Assembly: GCA_028284605.1 (NCBI GenBank)
Contig: JANQRL010000011.1
Span: 85,557-149,556 of the forward strand
Source of the DNA: Paracoccaceae bacterium
Lineage (GTDB): Bacteria > Pseudomonadota > Alphaproteobacteria > Rhodobacterales > Rhodobacteraceae
DNA: 64,000 nucleotides
Reading direction: 5' to 3'
The position numbers were made by a program, and so were the translations under genes. This document shows positions 42,921-51,686 of this stretch, piece after piece. Each line of letters begins with the position of its first letter. Position 1 is the first letter of the stretch. The notes below the pieces were generated by a model that saw only the letters and a list, made by a program, of their open reading frames with translations, was not told the DNA's origin and searched no databases.

Positions 42921-45011
42921 TCAGCCCTCGGCGGCCTGGGGCGGGCGCGCCTCGCCGGCGAGACGGAAGCGGCCGTTGCGGACCTTTTCGATCCGGCCCT
43001 GACGCAGCAGGGTGCCGAAGGCCCGCAACCCGTCCTCGCGGCTGAACTCCTCGCCGATATGGCGGCGCACCAGCCGCATCACCTGCGGGCGCGAAAACAC
43101 CTCGCCGCCGCCGGTCGCCACGGCGTGACCGGCTGCGGCCTCCAACAGATCGGTCAGCGAGCTGGCGCCGACCGACGCGGCATGGGCCGCGAAGGCGTCA
43201 TCGCCACCGGCCATTTCCGCCGGCGCCGCGTCGGTATGCTGGACCCGGCGCGGGCGCACCGGTGCGGCCGGTTCCGGCGCCGCCTCGGCGGGCTCCTCTT
43301 CGAGATCGATGCGCTGCGACGCGACGAGCTTGAGCGGCGCAGGCTTGGGCCGCTCGGTGCGGTGCTCGGCGACCTGGGCCCGGCGCGGGCGCACGGCATG
43401 GTCGAGATCGTCGCGGAACGCGTTCTCCGCCGCCTCGTCGTCCCCGTCGTTGCGGTCCTCGCCGAGCTGCCGCGCCGCCTCGGTCGCGGCGACCGCGGCC
43501 TTCAGATGCGACAGCGCCTCGCGACGCCCCTTGCTTTCGGGGGTGTTGAGATGGGCATCGGTCTTTTCCAGGATGCGCGAGAGATCGGCCTCATCGGCAT
43601 CCGGGGCTTCGGTGAAACGCGACGTGGCACCGGGATCCTCGATATCCTCGTCGTCGTCGAGGTCCTCATCGAGACCGCCGAAGATGTTGATGTCCTCGGG
43701 CTCCTCGTGGAGATCGCTGCCCTGCTCGGCGCCGATCCGTGCCGACCTGTCGTCCGCCGGTTCGTCGTCGTCGTCGACGCTGTCCTGCGGATCGTCCGCC
43801 GCCTCGTCATGACCGGCCATCAAAGCGCTCACCGCAGAGACGGTCTCGTCGCGCTCGTCCCGCGGCGCCGGCACGTCCTTGTCGGCGCCGGGGTCGTCCG
43901 CTGCGGTCCGGGGCATCTCGTCCTCGACCTCGGCCAACTCGTCGAGCAGAGCAGCCTCCTCTTCGGGCGACAGGCCGCTGTCTTCGTCGGTGCCGAGGAC
44001 CTCGTCGAACTCTTCGGCGCCATCGAGCGCGGCGAGACCCGCAAAGCCGGGGGTGTCCTCTTCCGGCGCGTTGATCGAGGTCCGGGCGTCGTCGTCCTGT
44101 TCCGAGGTCTCCTCGAATGGCGCTGTCGTTTCGAACCCGCCCGCCGCGACGGCGGTGTCGAAATCGGCGCGCTTCATCCGGACGACACGGGCGCGCACCG
44201 GCGCTCTAGCACCCGCGTCGTCGCCACGCTCCGGTCCCGCCGTCTCGGCCGGGTCGGCGGCAGCGAGCGGGGCCGCCTCCCCGTCTGTCCCATCGGTCTC
44301 GTCGGCGGTACTGTCGAGCGCGGCATCGTCCATATCGGGACGATCGATGCCGTCCATCGTATCGACCGGTTCCGGCCAGTCAGCATCCTCGGCAACCTGT
44401 GCGGCCTCCTCCGGCATCTCGAAGGGTTCGTCATCGGCCGTGTCCGCCGGCATGTCGGCGGGTGCTTCCTGATCTTCGGTATAGTCCTCGTCGTCGAATG
44501 TTTCGGTCCGGCCGACGACAGCGCGGATGCGCTTGAGCTTGTCTGCGACGGACTGCCCTGCGGGCGGTTCGTCGGCATACGGCATGGCATCGTCGGCATC
44601 GGAAACCGGCTCCTCGGGCTCCTCGGCGCCGATCTCCTCCGCGGCGGAGTCTTCAATCTCCGCCGCTGGCTCTTCGGTCTCGTCGGCCGGCGTCCCGATC
44701 GGGGCCGCGGGGCCATCCGGCGTCTCGACGGTCATCGCCTCGGGCGCGGCGAGGGCCGCGCCGGTGCGCAGCACCACGCCGTCATCGCTCAGCCGCGCCT
44801 CGACCCGGCGCTCGATCTCGCGCTCGGCGATTCGGGCCAGCATCTCGGCATCCGGGGTCGGCGGCTCGGCCCCGAAATAGCGGTCGTCGGCGGCCAGATC
44901 GCGAAAATACTCGGCAATCGCCTTCATCGTGGAGAAGGAGTCGTCGAACCCCTCCAAGGTGCACGAAAACGTGCCGTAGGAGACGGTCAGAATCTTGCTC
45001 GTCTCAGCCAT
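42921..45011 (-). CDS. Large acidic protein with a disordered centre, unknown function
   Basis: 696 residues. A short ordered N-terminus (~1-75: ILTVSYGTFSCTLEGFDDSF, then STMKAIAEYFRDLAADDRYFG) and an ordered C-terminus (~615-696: SLTDLLEAAAGHAVATGG, FSRPQVMRLVRRHIGEEFSREDG, GRIEKVRNGRFRLAGE, which looks like a winged-helix-type fold) enclose over 500 residues rich in Asp, Glu, Ala and Pro. The layout recurs in Rhodobacteraceae proteins sometimes labelled CheA-like, but I see no histidine kinase, HPt or CheW motifs, so that label is not supported. It is cytoplasmic and possibly a scaffold or nucleoid-associated protein. It is divergent from thiamine pyrophosphokinase. Confidence 0.75.
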   Translation of the reverse strand: MAETSKILTVSYGTFSCTLEGFDDSFSTMKAIAEYFRDLAADDRYFGAEPPTPDAEMLARIAEREIERRVEARLSDDGVVLRTGAALAAPEAMTVETPDGPAAPIGTPADETEEPAAEIEDSAAEEIGAEEPEEPVSDADDAMPYADEPPAGQSVADKLKRIRAVVGRTETFDDEDYTEDQEAPADMPADTADDEPFEMPEEAAQVAEDADWPEPVDTMDGIDRPDMDDAALDSTADETDGTDGEAAPLAAADPAETAGPERGDDAGARAPVRARVVRMKRADFDTAVAAGGFETTAPFEETSEQDDDARTSINAPEEDTPGFAGLAALDGAEEFDEVLGTDEDSGLSPEEEAALLDELAEVEDEMPRTAADDPGADKDVPAPRDERDETVSAVSALMAGHDEAADDPQDSVDDDDEPADDRSARIGAEQGSDLHEEPEDINIFGGLDEDLDDDEDIEDPGATSRFTEAPDADEADLSRILEKTDAHLNTPESKGRREALSHLKAAVAATEAARQLGEDRNDGDDEAAENAFRDDLDHAVRPRRAQVAEHRTERPKPAPLKLVASQRIDLEEEPAEAAPEPAAPVRPRRVQHTDAAPAEMAGGDDAFAAHAASVGASSLTDLLEAAAGHAVATGGGEVFSRPQVMRLVRRHIGEEFSREDGLRAFGTLLRQGRIEKVRNGRFRLAGEARPPQAAEG

Positions 45012-45123
45012 GTCTGTGCTCGCTTTCTCCCGATCCCAGCATCGACCTTTTTATCATGAATTGGTTCGGAATCGGGAACAGGACCCGGCACGTCGGGGTA
45101 TTATTTCGTGGCAATTTCAAGGA

Positions 45124-45138
45124 CTGTCTCCGAGACAG
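45124..45138. promoter_or_regulatory. Palindrome upstream of thiamine pyrophosphokinase
   Basis: CTGTCTC-C-GAGACAG is a perfect 7-bp dyad 19 bases ahead of the thiN ATG and in the divergent region with the acidic-protein gene. It may be an operator or small leader hairpin. No THI-box elements are present, so it is not a TPP riboswitch. Confidence 0.35.
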
Positions 45139-45156
45139 GGGCAATCGAGACCGATC

Positions 45157-45849
45157 ATGACGATTGTACACTCCGATTCGGTCGTGACACTGGTCGGGTC
45201 GGCGCCAGCAGACCCGAGCGATCTTACCATGGCTTTGAGCCATGGCGAACGGCTGGTGGCGGCCGATGGCGGCGCCGGGGTGGCGCTGGCCGCCGGGCGG
45301 ATGCCGGAGGCGGTGATCGGCGACATGGACAGCCTGTCCTCTTCGGCCGCCGCCCGGCTTTCCGGCCGGCTGCACCGGATCGGGGAGCAGGAGAGTACCG
45401 ATTTCGACAAGGCGCTGCGCAACATCGCCGCGCCCCTGACCCTGGCCGTGGGCTTCACCGGCGGGCGGTTCGACCATGAACTCGCGGTGATGAACACCCT
45501 GGTGCGCCGGCCCGACCGGCGCTGTGTCGTGATCGGGGCGCAGAGCCTGGTCTGCCTGATCCCGCCCCGGCTCGACCTCGATCTCGCGGCCGGCACCACC
45601 GTCTCGCTCTTCCCGATGGCGCCGGTCGGCTGCACCGGTACCGGGTTGCGCTGGCCGATCGATCATCTGTCCTTCGCCCCCGACGGGCGGGTGGGCACGT
45701 CGAACATCGCGGAAGGCCCGGTGCGGCTGGACCCCGCGGCGCCGAAGCTCCTGCTGATCCTGCCCCGGGCCTGCCTCGCCGCCCTTGTCGCCGCCCTCAC
45801 GGACCCGCCGCCGACGGCGCCCGCGCGATGGCCCGCTCCCGCAGGATGA
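45157..45849 (+). CDS. thiN: Thiamine pyrophosphokinase
   Basis: 230 residues from the ATG at 45157. Pyrophosphorylates thiamine to the cofactor TPP. Motifs: A-D-G-G-A-G-V-A-L (substrate loop), V-I-G-D-M-D-S-L (Mg2+/ATP site), Q-E-S-T-D-F-D-K-A-L, and G-F-T-G-G-R-F-D-H-E-L-A (G-x-R-x-D-H). C-terminal TPK B1-type strand region ends D-G-R-V-G-T-S-N. Its last 53 bases overlap the convergent transporter gene. Confidence 0.92.
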   Translation: MTIVHSDSVVTLVGSAPADPSDLTMALSHGERLVAADGGAGVALAAGRMPEAVIGDMDSLSSSAAARLSGRLHRIGEQESTDFDKALRNIAAPLTLAVGFTGGRFDHELAVMNTLVRRPDRRCVVIGAQSLVCLIPPRLDLDLAAGTTVSLFPMAPVGCTGTGLRWPIDHLSFAPDGRVGTSNIAEGPVRLDPAAPKLLLILPRACLAALVAALTDPPPTAPARWPAPAG

Positions 45850-46702
45850 TGTAGAGCCCGGCGGCGATGGTGATGCAGATGCCGAGCGCGGCGAGCCCGT
45901 TCGGCAGGTCGCGGAACACCAGCCAGCCGATCAGCGTCGCGAAGGGAATCTCGAGATACTGCATCGGGGCGAGGGTGGCCGAGGGGGCGAAACGCAGCGA
46001 CCAGGTCATCATCAGATGCGCGAGCGTCCCAAGCAGCCCGAGGGCGACGAGCAGCCAGGCCTCCCGCGCACCGGTCGGCACCACCTCCAGCACCGGCCAG
46101 TCCGGGCCGAAGAGCACCAGCGGAACCAGGAAAGCCGTGGCCATCAGGCCGGAGACCGACTGCAGCCGGACCGCATCGACCTCCTTGGCGATCTGCCGGG
46201 TGACCAGCATGAAGAGCGCGAAGACGACCGCGACCAGGAGCGGCAGCAATGCCGGCGCGCCGACCGCCACGAAGTTCGGCTGCACCACGAGAAGTGTGCC
46301 GGCAAAGCCCACCACGCAGGCCGCGATCCGGTGCCGGCCGACCTCCTCGCCAAGCACGAGATGGCCGAGCAGCAGCATGATGAACGGCATCACGAAGGCG
46401 ATGGCGACGGCATCGGCGAGCGGCAGGTAGCGCAACGAGGTGAACATCGCGCCGATGCCGGTGATGTGCAGTGCAGTGCGCAGAACCGTAAGTCGCAGCG
46501 CGCGGCCCGACATCGCCAGGCGCCCGGGCGCGGCGAGGCTGATCGGGACGAGAACGGCGGACTGGATCGCGAAGCGCACCGCCAGGAGCATGCCAAGCGG
46601 GATCGCCGGGCCCAGGTACTTCGCGATGGCATCGCCCATCGGCGCCAGCACGCAGAAGCCGAGCATCAGCAGGATGCCCAGAAGGGGACGGTCGGGGGTC
46701 AT
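45797..46702 (-). CDS. EamA/DMT-superfamily transporter
   Basis: 301 residues, ten membrane helices in two EamA repeats (first from ~8 to 140, second from ~150 to 290). Typical signatures: D-A-I-A-K-Y near the start, L-R-Y-L-P-L-A-D-A-V-A-I at the end of helix 3, W-S-L-R-F-A-P-S-A-T-L-A-P-M-Q-Y in the second repeat. Such proteins export or import small metabolites, and the substrate is unknown. The 3' end overlaps thiN by 53 bases. Confidence 0.88.
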   Translation of the reverse strand: MTPDRPLLGILLMLGFCVLAPMGDAIAKYLGPAIPLGMLLAVRFAIQSAVLVPISLAAPGRLAMSGRALRLTVLRTALHITGIGAMFTSLRYLPLADAVAIAFVMPFIMLLLGHLVLGEEVGRHRIAACVVGFAGTLLVVQPNFVAVGAPALLPLLVAVVFALFMLVTRQIAKEVDAVRLQSVSGLMATAFLVPLVLFGPDWPVLEVVPTGAREAWLLVALGLLGTLAHLMMTWSLRFAPSATLAPMQYLEIPFATLIGWLVFRDLPNGLAALGICITIAAGLYIILRERAIARAPSAAGP

Positions 46703-47048
46703 GGGCGCAGGCTAGCGGGCCGCCCGGGAAGGCGAAAGGCCGCGCGCGGGCTGTGGCGGGCGGCGCATCGAGAGCGCCCCTGCGCCCCTGTCCCGCCCGC
46801 CCGGTCGTTTCGCGCCCGGCCGCGATGTCGGCACGCGGACGATCATCGCGGTCTGCGGTGCGATCTGGGGGATATCGGAGAGCCGCGCCCGGCCGATCTA
46901 CGCCCGGACCTCGGGAGGGCACCCGAGAAGACCGGAGTCTTCTTCGGTCGGCGGGCGGTCTTCGGGTTGGATCGGGGTCAGCCGCGCATCGATTTGGAAG
47001 CGCTGCCGGAGCGATCTCGCGCAGTGAGCTGTCGGGCGTTGCGCGGTC
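46703..47048. other. 346-bp region without a supported gene
   Basis: Lies upstream of the EamA gene and downstream of the lytic transglycosylase gene, both on the minus strand. It must contain the EamA promoter. GC-rich throughout. I see no conserved reading frame, RNA consensus or repeat. Confidence 0.45.
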
Positions 47049-47861
47049 TCAGCGATCGATCAGCCCGGCCGCATAGGCGATGGCGCGCTGGTAGTTGCCG
47101 CTGTCGTTCCACGCGCTCAGCACTTGAAAATTGGCGGTCCCGTCGGCAAAGGGCTGCCCGGCCCGCCAGCCGTTCTGGCGCAGCATGTTGGCGGCGGTGG
47201 CCAGGGCGTCGGCGCTGTTGTTCGGATCGGCGCGGCCATCGCCATTGGCATCGACCGCGAAGCGCAGCCAATTGCCGGCGAGAAACTGCATATGGCCGAG
47301 TTCGCCAGACGGACCGCCCTGGGAATTGACCGTGATCAACCCGCGGTCGACCAGGGCCAGGGCCGCGATGGCGTCATCCTCGAACCGCGGGTGGCGTCGG
47401 CAATAGGAGGCGAGCGTCACCGCGCCGCCGACGATGGGCGTTTCGCCGGTATAGCCGCCCCAGCTCGTCTCATAGCCCCAGATCGCCACGAGGATCGAAC
47501 CCGGGACGCCGTATTGGGCCTCCACGGAGGCGAAGAAGGCGGCGTTGTCGTTGAGCCGTCGCTGGGCGCCGGAGACAAAGGAGGGCACGCTGGCGAAGCG
47601 CCGGGTCAGGAACTCTTCGGGATCGCTGTAACGGGTGCCGGTCTGGCTCGCCGGGTTCGACTCGAAGCGCCAGGTGAGGCTGGAGAGCTGAGCGGCCTGG
47701 AGCGCCGCCAGACCGCGCTCGCCGATACCGGCGGCGGCGGCCTGCCGGGCCAGGACCTGCTTATAGGCGCCGAACTGGCCGCGGTCTGTGATGCACTGGG
47801 CGGCAAGGGCCGCGGCACCGGTGAGAAACGTGAGAACAAAGGCAAGGGCGATAGGGCGCAT
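47049..47861 (-). CDS. Lytic murein transglycosylase, MltB-like (SLT_2)
   Basis: 270 residues from the ATG at 47861 (GGAG 8 bases upstream). A GTG three codons earlier is less likely. Signal peptide 1-~21 (A-A-L-A-A). Catalytic region: I-W-G-Y-E-T-S-W-G-G-Y-T-G with the acidic Glu, then R-F-E-D-D-A-I-A-A-L, G-E-L-G-H-M-Q-F-L-A-G-N-W and D-A-N-G-D-G-R-A-D-P-N-N, the EF-hand-like calcium loop of MltB. No peptidoglycan-binding domain follows, so it is a short version. It cleaves glycan strands in the periplasm. Confidence 0.93.
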   Translation of the reverse strand: MRPIALAFVLTFLTGAAALAAQCITDRGQFGAYKQVLARQAAAAGIGERGLAALQAAQLSSLTWRFESNPASQTGTRYSDPEEFLTRRFASVPSFVSGAQRRLNDNAAFFASVEAQYGVPGSILVAIWGYETSWGGYTGETPIVGGAVTLASYCRRHPRFEDDAIAALALVDRGLITVNSQGGPSGELGHMQFLAGNWLRFAVDANGDGRADPNNSADALATAANMLRQNGWRAGQPFADGTANFQVLSAWNDSGNYQRAIAYAAGLIDR

Positions 47862-48031
47862 CAAGTCCACTCCGCGGCACTGTCAGGTTGCGCGGACGCT
47901 AGCACGGCTTCCGGGATCCGGCCAGTTGCCTTCGGCGAAGGTCCGGGCAATTCGGTGTGCGGGTGCCGAGGTCGGCTTTCCGGGGTGCCGCAGCCGCGGG
48001 CCGAGACGCGCGACCGTGGCCAGCGGAGCGG

Positions 48032-48075
48032 CGAGTTTTCGTCGAAAACTCGGACCCGATCTTCGCGAAGATCGG
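48032..48075. repeat. Twin-hairpin dispersed element, copy 2
   Basis: First hairpin: CGAGTTTTC (48032-48040) / GAAAACTCG (48044-48052), 3-base loop. Second: perfect palindrome with arms CCGATCTTCG/CGAAGATCGG (48056-48075). The layout and flanks (GCGGC before, GGCCCCC after) match copy 1 at 19636, though the arm sequences differ. It lies six bases beyond the end of the YdeI-family gene, a position fit for 3'-end formation. Confidence 0.7.
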
Positions 48076-48081
48076 CCCCCT

Positions 48082-48678
48082 TCAGCGTTTCGGGAACTGG
48101 AACGGCCGCTCACCGTCCCGGGCGCAGCGCAGGATCTCGGCGACCCGCTTGTCCCGTGTGGCCGGGCGTTTCGCGTTGAGAAGGATTTCCAGCGCGCCGC
48201 GCTTGACCGAGCGCGGCCAGCTCTCCCAGATGTCCCGACTGCCCGGTTCGTCATCGAAAGCGGCCCCGAGATCGGGCGGCACGACGAGGTTCTCGACATC
48301 GTCGAGGGCGGTCCAGGTGCCATCCGCCTTGGCCCGCGCCACCATGGCCCGCCCGGCCTCCGCCATTCGGCCCTCGGCGTCGAGCCGGGCGATCTTGTCC
48401 TTGTTCACCCGGCTCCAGTTCGAACCGGGCTTGCGCGGGGAGATGTAAAGCATCGAGCGCTGCTCGTCCTTCCGGCGAACGAGGCTGTCGACCCAGCCGA
48501 AGCACAGGCACTCGTCGATCACCTCGGCGATGGGCAGGTGTTTTTCGGGCGTCGCCTTCTTCCAGAGCACCAGCCAGACACCATCGGGCCGGCCGTGATG
48601 CTGGGCCAGCCAGTCGCGCAGGTCCGCGCGCGCGGCGATCTCGACCTGTGGAGCTGTTTCGAGCGGACGTTTGGCCAT
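48082..48678 (-). CDS. YdeI/OmpD-associated family protein
   Basis: 198 residues. Family blocks: W-L-V-L-W-K-K, E-V-I-D-E-C-L-C-F-G-W-V-D-S-L, Y-I-S-P-R-K-P-G-S-N-W-S-R-V-N, and C-terminal W-P-R-S-V-K-R-G-A-L-E-I-L with A-K-R-P-A-T-R. The C-terminal part resembles the YdeI C-terminal helical region. Annotated elsewhere as bacteriocin-protection or stress proteins on thin evidence. Cytoplasmic, monocistronic, with twin hairpins on both sides. Confidence 0.85.
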   Translation of the reverse strand: MAKRPLETAPQVEIAARADLRDWLAQHHGRPDGVWLVLWKKATPEKHLPIAEVIDECLCFGWVDSLVRRKDEQRSMLYISPRKPGSNWSRVNKDKIARLDAEGRMAEAGRAMVARAKADGTWTALDDVENLVVPPDLGAAFDDEPGSRDIWESWPRSVKRGALEILLNAKRPATRDKRVAEILRCARDGERPFQFPKR

Positions 48679-48768
48679 GGCCGAGGATGGCGGCCGGGCG
48701 GCTCCGGATCAAGGGGCCGCCTCGGGTCCCGCGATGACAACCGCTCCGTCGGTCGACATCCGGGCGGC

Positions 48769-48810
48769 AAAACTCTTGGAAGAGTTTTGCCAGACCCTTG
48801 AAAGGGTCTG
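48769..48810. repeat. Twin-hairpin dispersed element, copy 3
   Basis: First hairpin arms AAAACTCTT (48769-48777) / AAGAGTTTT (48780-48788), second arms CAGACCCTT (48791-48799) / AAGGGTCTG (48802-48810). Arms are identical to copy 1 while the 2-base centres differ (GG and GA instead of CG). It is preceded by GCGGC as in copies 1 and 2. Confidence 0.75.
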
Positions 48811-48877
48811 GTTGCGCTCCGGCGCCGGGATCGCGCCGGGCCGGAGCTGGCGCGACACACCCGCCTCTGGCGCGACC

Positions 48878-48918
48878 AAACCCTTCAAAGGGTTTTGCCA
48901 GACCCTTGCAAGGGTCTG
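48878..48918. repeat. Twin-hairpin dispersed element, copy 4
   Basis: First hairpin arms AAACCCTT (48878-48885) / AAGGGTTT (48888-48895). Second is a perfect palindrome with arms CAGACCCTTG/CAAGGGTCTG (48899-48918). Compared with copies 1 and 3, the first hairpin has T-to-C changes matched by A-to-G on the other arm, which keeps pairing. It lies 46 bases past the metG stop. Confidence 0.75.
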
Positions 48919-48964
48919 CGGGCCCGGATGCGACCGGTTCGGCCCCGGCCCACTCGCTCTCTGC

Positions 48965-50680
48965 TCAGCCCCGGGTCCCGGCGAACCTTTGTTCCCAGCC
49001 TTCACGGTCCTCGTCGCCGATCTTTGCGAAGAGGTTCTCCGGGACTGTGAACGGATGGCCGGACGTGAGGGCCGAGAGCGCGCTTTCAGCATCCTCCGGC
49101 CACGCCCCCCCCGCCGTGCCGAGCGCGCTGTGGAGCGTTGCGGACGTCTCCGGCAGGAACGGGGCGGAGACGATAGCGTAGAGCCGGACGAGGTTCAGGG
49201 CGAAGCGAACCTGCATTGCTGCGGTCTCCGGCGCCTCCTTGAAGCTGGCCCAGGGCGCGGCCTCTTGCAGGTATTCGTTGCCGAGGACCCAGAGCGCGCG
49301 CAACTCGCCCGCCGCCTTGCGGATCTCGATGGCATCCATATGCGCCTCATAGGCGCGGAGCCGCGTCTGGACCTGCAAGAGATAGGCGGTTTCGAGATTG
49401 CCGTAACGGTCATGGCTGTCGGGCACCGCCTCGCCGAATTTCGAGCGGCAGAACTTGGTGACCCGGCTGACGAAGTTGCCCAGCACGTCGGCGAGGTCCT
49501 TGTTCACGGTGCTCTGAAATAGCTCCCAGGTGAACTCGCTGTCGGAGCTTTCCGGCACATGGGCCAAGAGCCACCAGCGCCAATAATCCGCCGGCAGGAT
49601 CTCGAGCGCCTGATCCATGAAGACGCCGCGGCCCCGGGACGTGGAGAACTGGCCGCCATCGTAATTCAGGTAGTTGAAGGACTTGATGTAGTCGACGAGC
49701 TTCCACGGCTCGCCGGACCCCATGATGGTGACCGGGAAGCTGAGCGTGTGAAACGGCACGTTGTCCTTGCCCATGAACTGGGTGTAGCGGACATCGCCCG
49801 CCCCCTTATCGGTCCGCCACCAGCGTTCCCAATCGTCGCCCTTCCCGGCATCGACCCATTCCCTGGCGCAGGCGATGTATTCGATGGGGGCGTCGAACCA
49901 GACATAGAAGACCTTGTCCTCCATGCCCGGCCAGTCCTCTCCGCCGCGTTTCACGGGCACACCCCAGTCGAGGTCCCGGGTGATCCCACGGTCCTGAAGC
50001 CCGTCGCCGTCATGGAGCCATTTCTTCGCGATCGAGGTGGTCAGCACCGGCCAGCCGGTCTGGCTGTCGATCCACGCGTCCAGCCGCTCCCTCATCGCCG
50101 ATTGGCGGAGCGAAAGGTGCTTGGTCTCGCGTAACTCCAGATCGGTGGAGCCCGAGATTGTCGAATGCGGGTCGATGAGATCCGTCGGGTCGAGCAGCTT
50201 GCCGCAATTGTCGCATTGATCGCCCCGGGCTTCCTCGAAACCGCAGTTCGGGCAGGTGCCCTCGATATAGCGGTCGGGGAGGAAGCGGTTGTCGGCAGGC
50301 GAGTACATCTGATGCTCGGTCACTTCCCGGATCAGCCCGGCGTCATAGAGCCGGCCCGCGAAATGCTGGGTCAGGGCGTGGTTCTGCGGCGAGGAGGAGC
50401 GCCCGAAATGGTCGAAGGAAAGGCCGAACCGGTCGCCCAGATCCTTCTGCACCGCCCACATCTCGGCGCAGTATTCGGCCACCGGCTTGCCGGCCTTCGC
50501 GGCGGCCAGTTCGGCAGGGGTGCCGTGCTCGTCGGTCGCGCAGAGGAACAGCACCTCATGGCCGCGCCCGCGCAGGTAGCGGGCATAGAGGTCGGCGGGC
50601 AGCATGGAGCCCACCAGGTTCCCCAGATGCTTGATCCCGTTGATATAGGGGATCGCGGAGGTGATGAGATGCCGGGCCAT
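48965..50680 (-). CDS. metG: Methionyl-tRNA synthetase
   Basis: 571 residues from the ATG at 50680. Class I motif H-I-G-H equivalent is N-G-I-K-H-L-G-N-L near the start ([16 protein letters not shown]). A zinc-binding knuckle C-P-N-C-x8-C-D-N-C is near residues 150-165. The KMSKS position reads F-S-T-S-R-G. The anticodon domain begins about residue 395 ([14 protein letters not shown]). No C-terminal tRNA-binding (EMAP-like) domain is present, as expected for this length. Charges initiator and elongator tRNA-Met. Confidence 0.96.
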   Translation of the reverse strand: MARHLITSAIPYINGIKHLGNLVGSMLPADLYARYLRGRGHEVLFLCATDEHGTPAELAAAKAGKPVAEYCAEMWAVQKDLGDRFGLSFDHFGRSSSPQNHALTQHFAGRLYDAGLIREVTEHQMYSPADNRFLPDRYIEGTCPNCGFEEARGDQCDNCGKLLDPTDLIDPHSTISGSTDLELRETKHLSLRQSAMRERLDAWIDSQTGWPVLTTSIAKKWLHDGDGLQDRGITRDLDWGVPVKRGGEDWPGMEDKVFYVWFDAPIEYIACAREWVDAGKGDDWERWWRTDKGAGDVRYTQFMGKDNVPFHTLSFPVTIMGSGEPWKLVDYIKSFNYLNYDGGQFSTSRGRGVFMDQALEILPADYWRWWLLAHVPESSDSEFTWELFQSTVNKDLADVLGNFVSRVTKFCRSKFGEAVPDSHDRYGNLETAYLLQVQTRLRAYEAHMDAIEIRKAAGELRALWVLGNEYLQEAAPWASFKEAPETAAMQVRFALNLVRLYAIVSAPFLPETSATLHSALGTAGGAWPEDAESALSALTSGHPFTVPENLFAKIGDEDREGWEQRFAGTRG

Positions 50681-50757
50681 GGCCGTTATCCTCTGAGCGG
50701 TCCGGGGCATCTAACCGCGCGGGCGAGGGAGAACAACCGAAGACGATCTGGACTCAA

Positions 50758-50779
50758 TATAATGAGAATGTTATATAAC
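50758..50779 (+). promoter_or_regulatory. Promoter and operator of the ArsR/SRPBCC pair
   Basis: A consensus -10 TATAAT (50758-50763) is followed by the perfect palindrome GTTATATAAC (50770-50779), ending five bases ahead of the ArsR ATG. Transcription would start in or near the palindrome, leaving a very short or absent leader. No ribosome site is seen, so translation may be leaderless. Operator assignment is inference. Confidence 0.55.
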
Positions 50780-50784
50780 GAATC

Positions 50785-51120
50785 ATGCAAGTCGCCGCTC
50801 TCGACCGCGCTTTCCAGGCGCTCGCCGATCCGACCCGCCGGGCGCTGCTCTCTCGTCTGGCGAAGGGACCGGCGACGGTGAGCGAGCTTTCGGCACCGTT
50901 CCGGATGAGCCAGCCGGCGATTTCGCGGCACCTGAAAGTGCTGGAGGAGGCCGGTCTGGTGGCCACGAGGATCGACGGGTCGCGCCGCCCACGCTCCGCC
51001 GTGCCGGAGCGGTTGCGCGAAGTGCGGGACTGGCTGGGCGAGATTGAGGCGACGTTTGAGACGAATTACCGGCGGCTCGATGCCGTCCTGCGCGAGATGG
51101 AGGGAAAGGACGATGTTTGA
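50785..51120 (+). CDS. ArsR-family transcriptional regulator
   Basis: 111 residues. Winged helix: A-L-A-D-P-T-R-R-A-L-L-S-R-L, V-S-E-L-S-A-P-F-R-M-S-Q-P-A-I-S-R-H-L-K-V-L-E-E-A-G-L-V (recognition helix), R-I-D-G-S-R-R wing. No metal-binding cysteines, so it belongs to the non-metal subgroup paired with SRPBCC proteins. Its last 8 bases overlap the SRPBCC gene. A palindrome before the start suggests autorepression. Confidence 0.92.
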   Translation: MQVAALDRAFQALADPTRRALLSRLAKGPATVSELSAPFRMSQPAISRHLKVLEEAGLVATRIDGSRRPRSAVPERLREVRDWLGEIEATFETNYRRLDAVLREMEGKDDV

Positions 51121-51607
51121 CAGAGCCCATGCCGAGACGAAGGGCGAGACGGAGCTCGTGGTCACCCGAGATTTCGCGGCCGCGCCGGAGACGGTGTTCC
51201 GCGCGCTGACCGATCCGGAGATCCTGCCGCGCTGGATGGCTGGGCCCGAGGGCTGGACGCTGACGGTCGAGGAGATGTCCTGGGGCATCGGCGACAGGTA
51301 CCGCTGGCGCTTCACCGAGGACGCCACCGGCAAGTGGATGGGCTTCTCAGGGGAGGTGCGGGCCTACGATCCGCCTCGCAGCTTCGCGGTAACGGAGGAC
51401 TATGAGCCCGGAACAGTGGGTGGAAACATGGGATCCGGGATGATCGTGGTTCAGACCGTCGTACCCTCCGAACGCGGTGCGCGGCTCACCGTAAGCATGA
51501 CCTATGCGTCCGCCGAGGACCGCGCCGCCGCCATGGCCACCGGCATGACCGATGGCATGGAAACGACCTACGCCACGCTCGACGCGCTCATCGGCGAGTT
51601 GGTCTGA
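51113..51607 (+). CDS. SRPBCC/AHSA1-domain protein
   Basis: 164 residues from the ATG at 51113, overlapping the ArsR gene. AHSA1-like fold: V-V-T-R-D-F-A-A-A-P-E-T-V-F-R-A-L-T-D-P-E-I-L-P-R-W at the N-terminus, G-F-S-G-E-V-R-A-Y-D-P-P-R-S-F in the middle and a C-terminal helix (GMTDGMETTYATLDALI). Probably binds a small hydrophobic ligand and may feed a signal to the ArsR partner. This is the split counterpart of the fused gene at 12354. Confidence 0.9.
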   Translation: MFDRAHAETKGETELVVTRDFAAAPETVFRALTDPEILPRWMAGPEGWTLTVEEMSWGIGDRYRWRFTEDATGKWMGFSGEVRAYDPPRSFAVTEDYEPGTVGGNMGSGMIVVQTVVPSERGARLTVSMTYASAEDRAAAMATGMTDGMETTYATLDALIGELV

Positions 51608-51686
51608 CAACCCGGGGCAACGGTCGGGGCAGTTGCATGTCCGGCGGGTCTCGCTAGGGTCGCGCGGAAGCGAGCAGGAGCGAGAC

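Noticed and set aside
42906..45059. Open frame of 717 residues on the plus strand opposite the acidic protein
   Set aside because: Arg/Val/Leu-rich mirror of GAC/GAG-rich codons; the minus-strand gene has a better start and ordered termini.
45061..45156. Possible TPP riboswitch ahead of thiamine pyrophosphokinase
   Set aside because: The region is under 100 bases and lacks CUGAGA-type THI-box elements.
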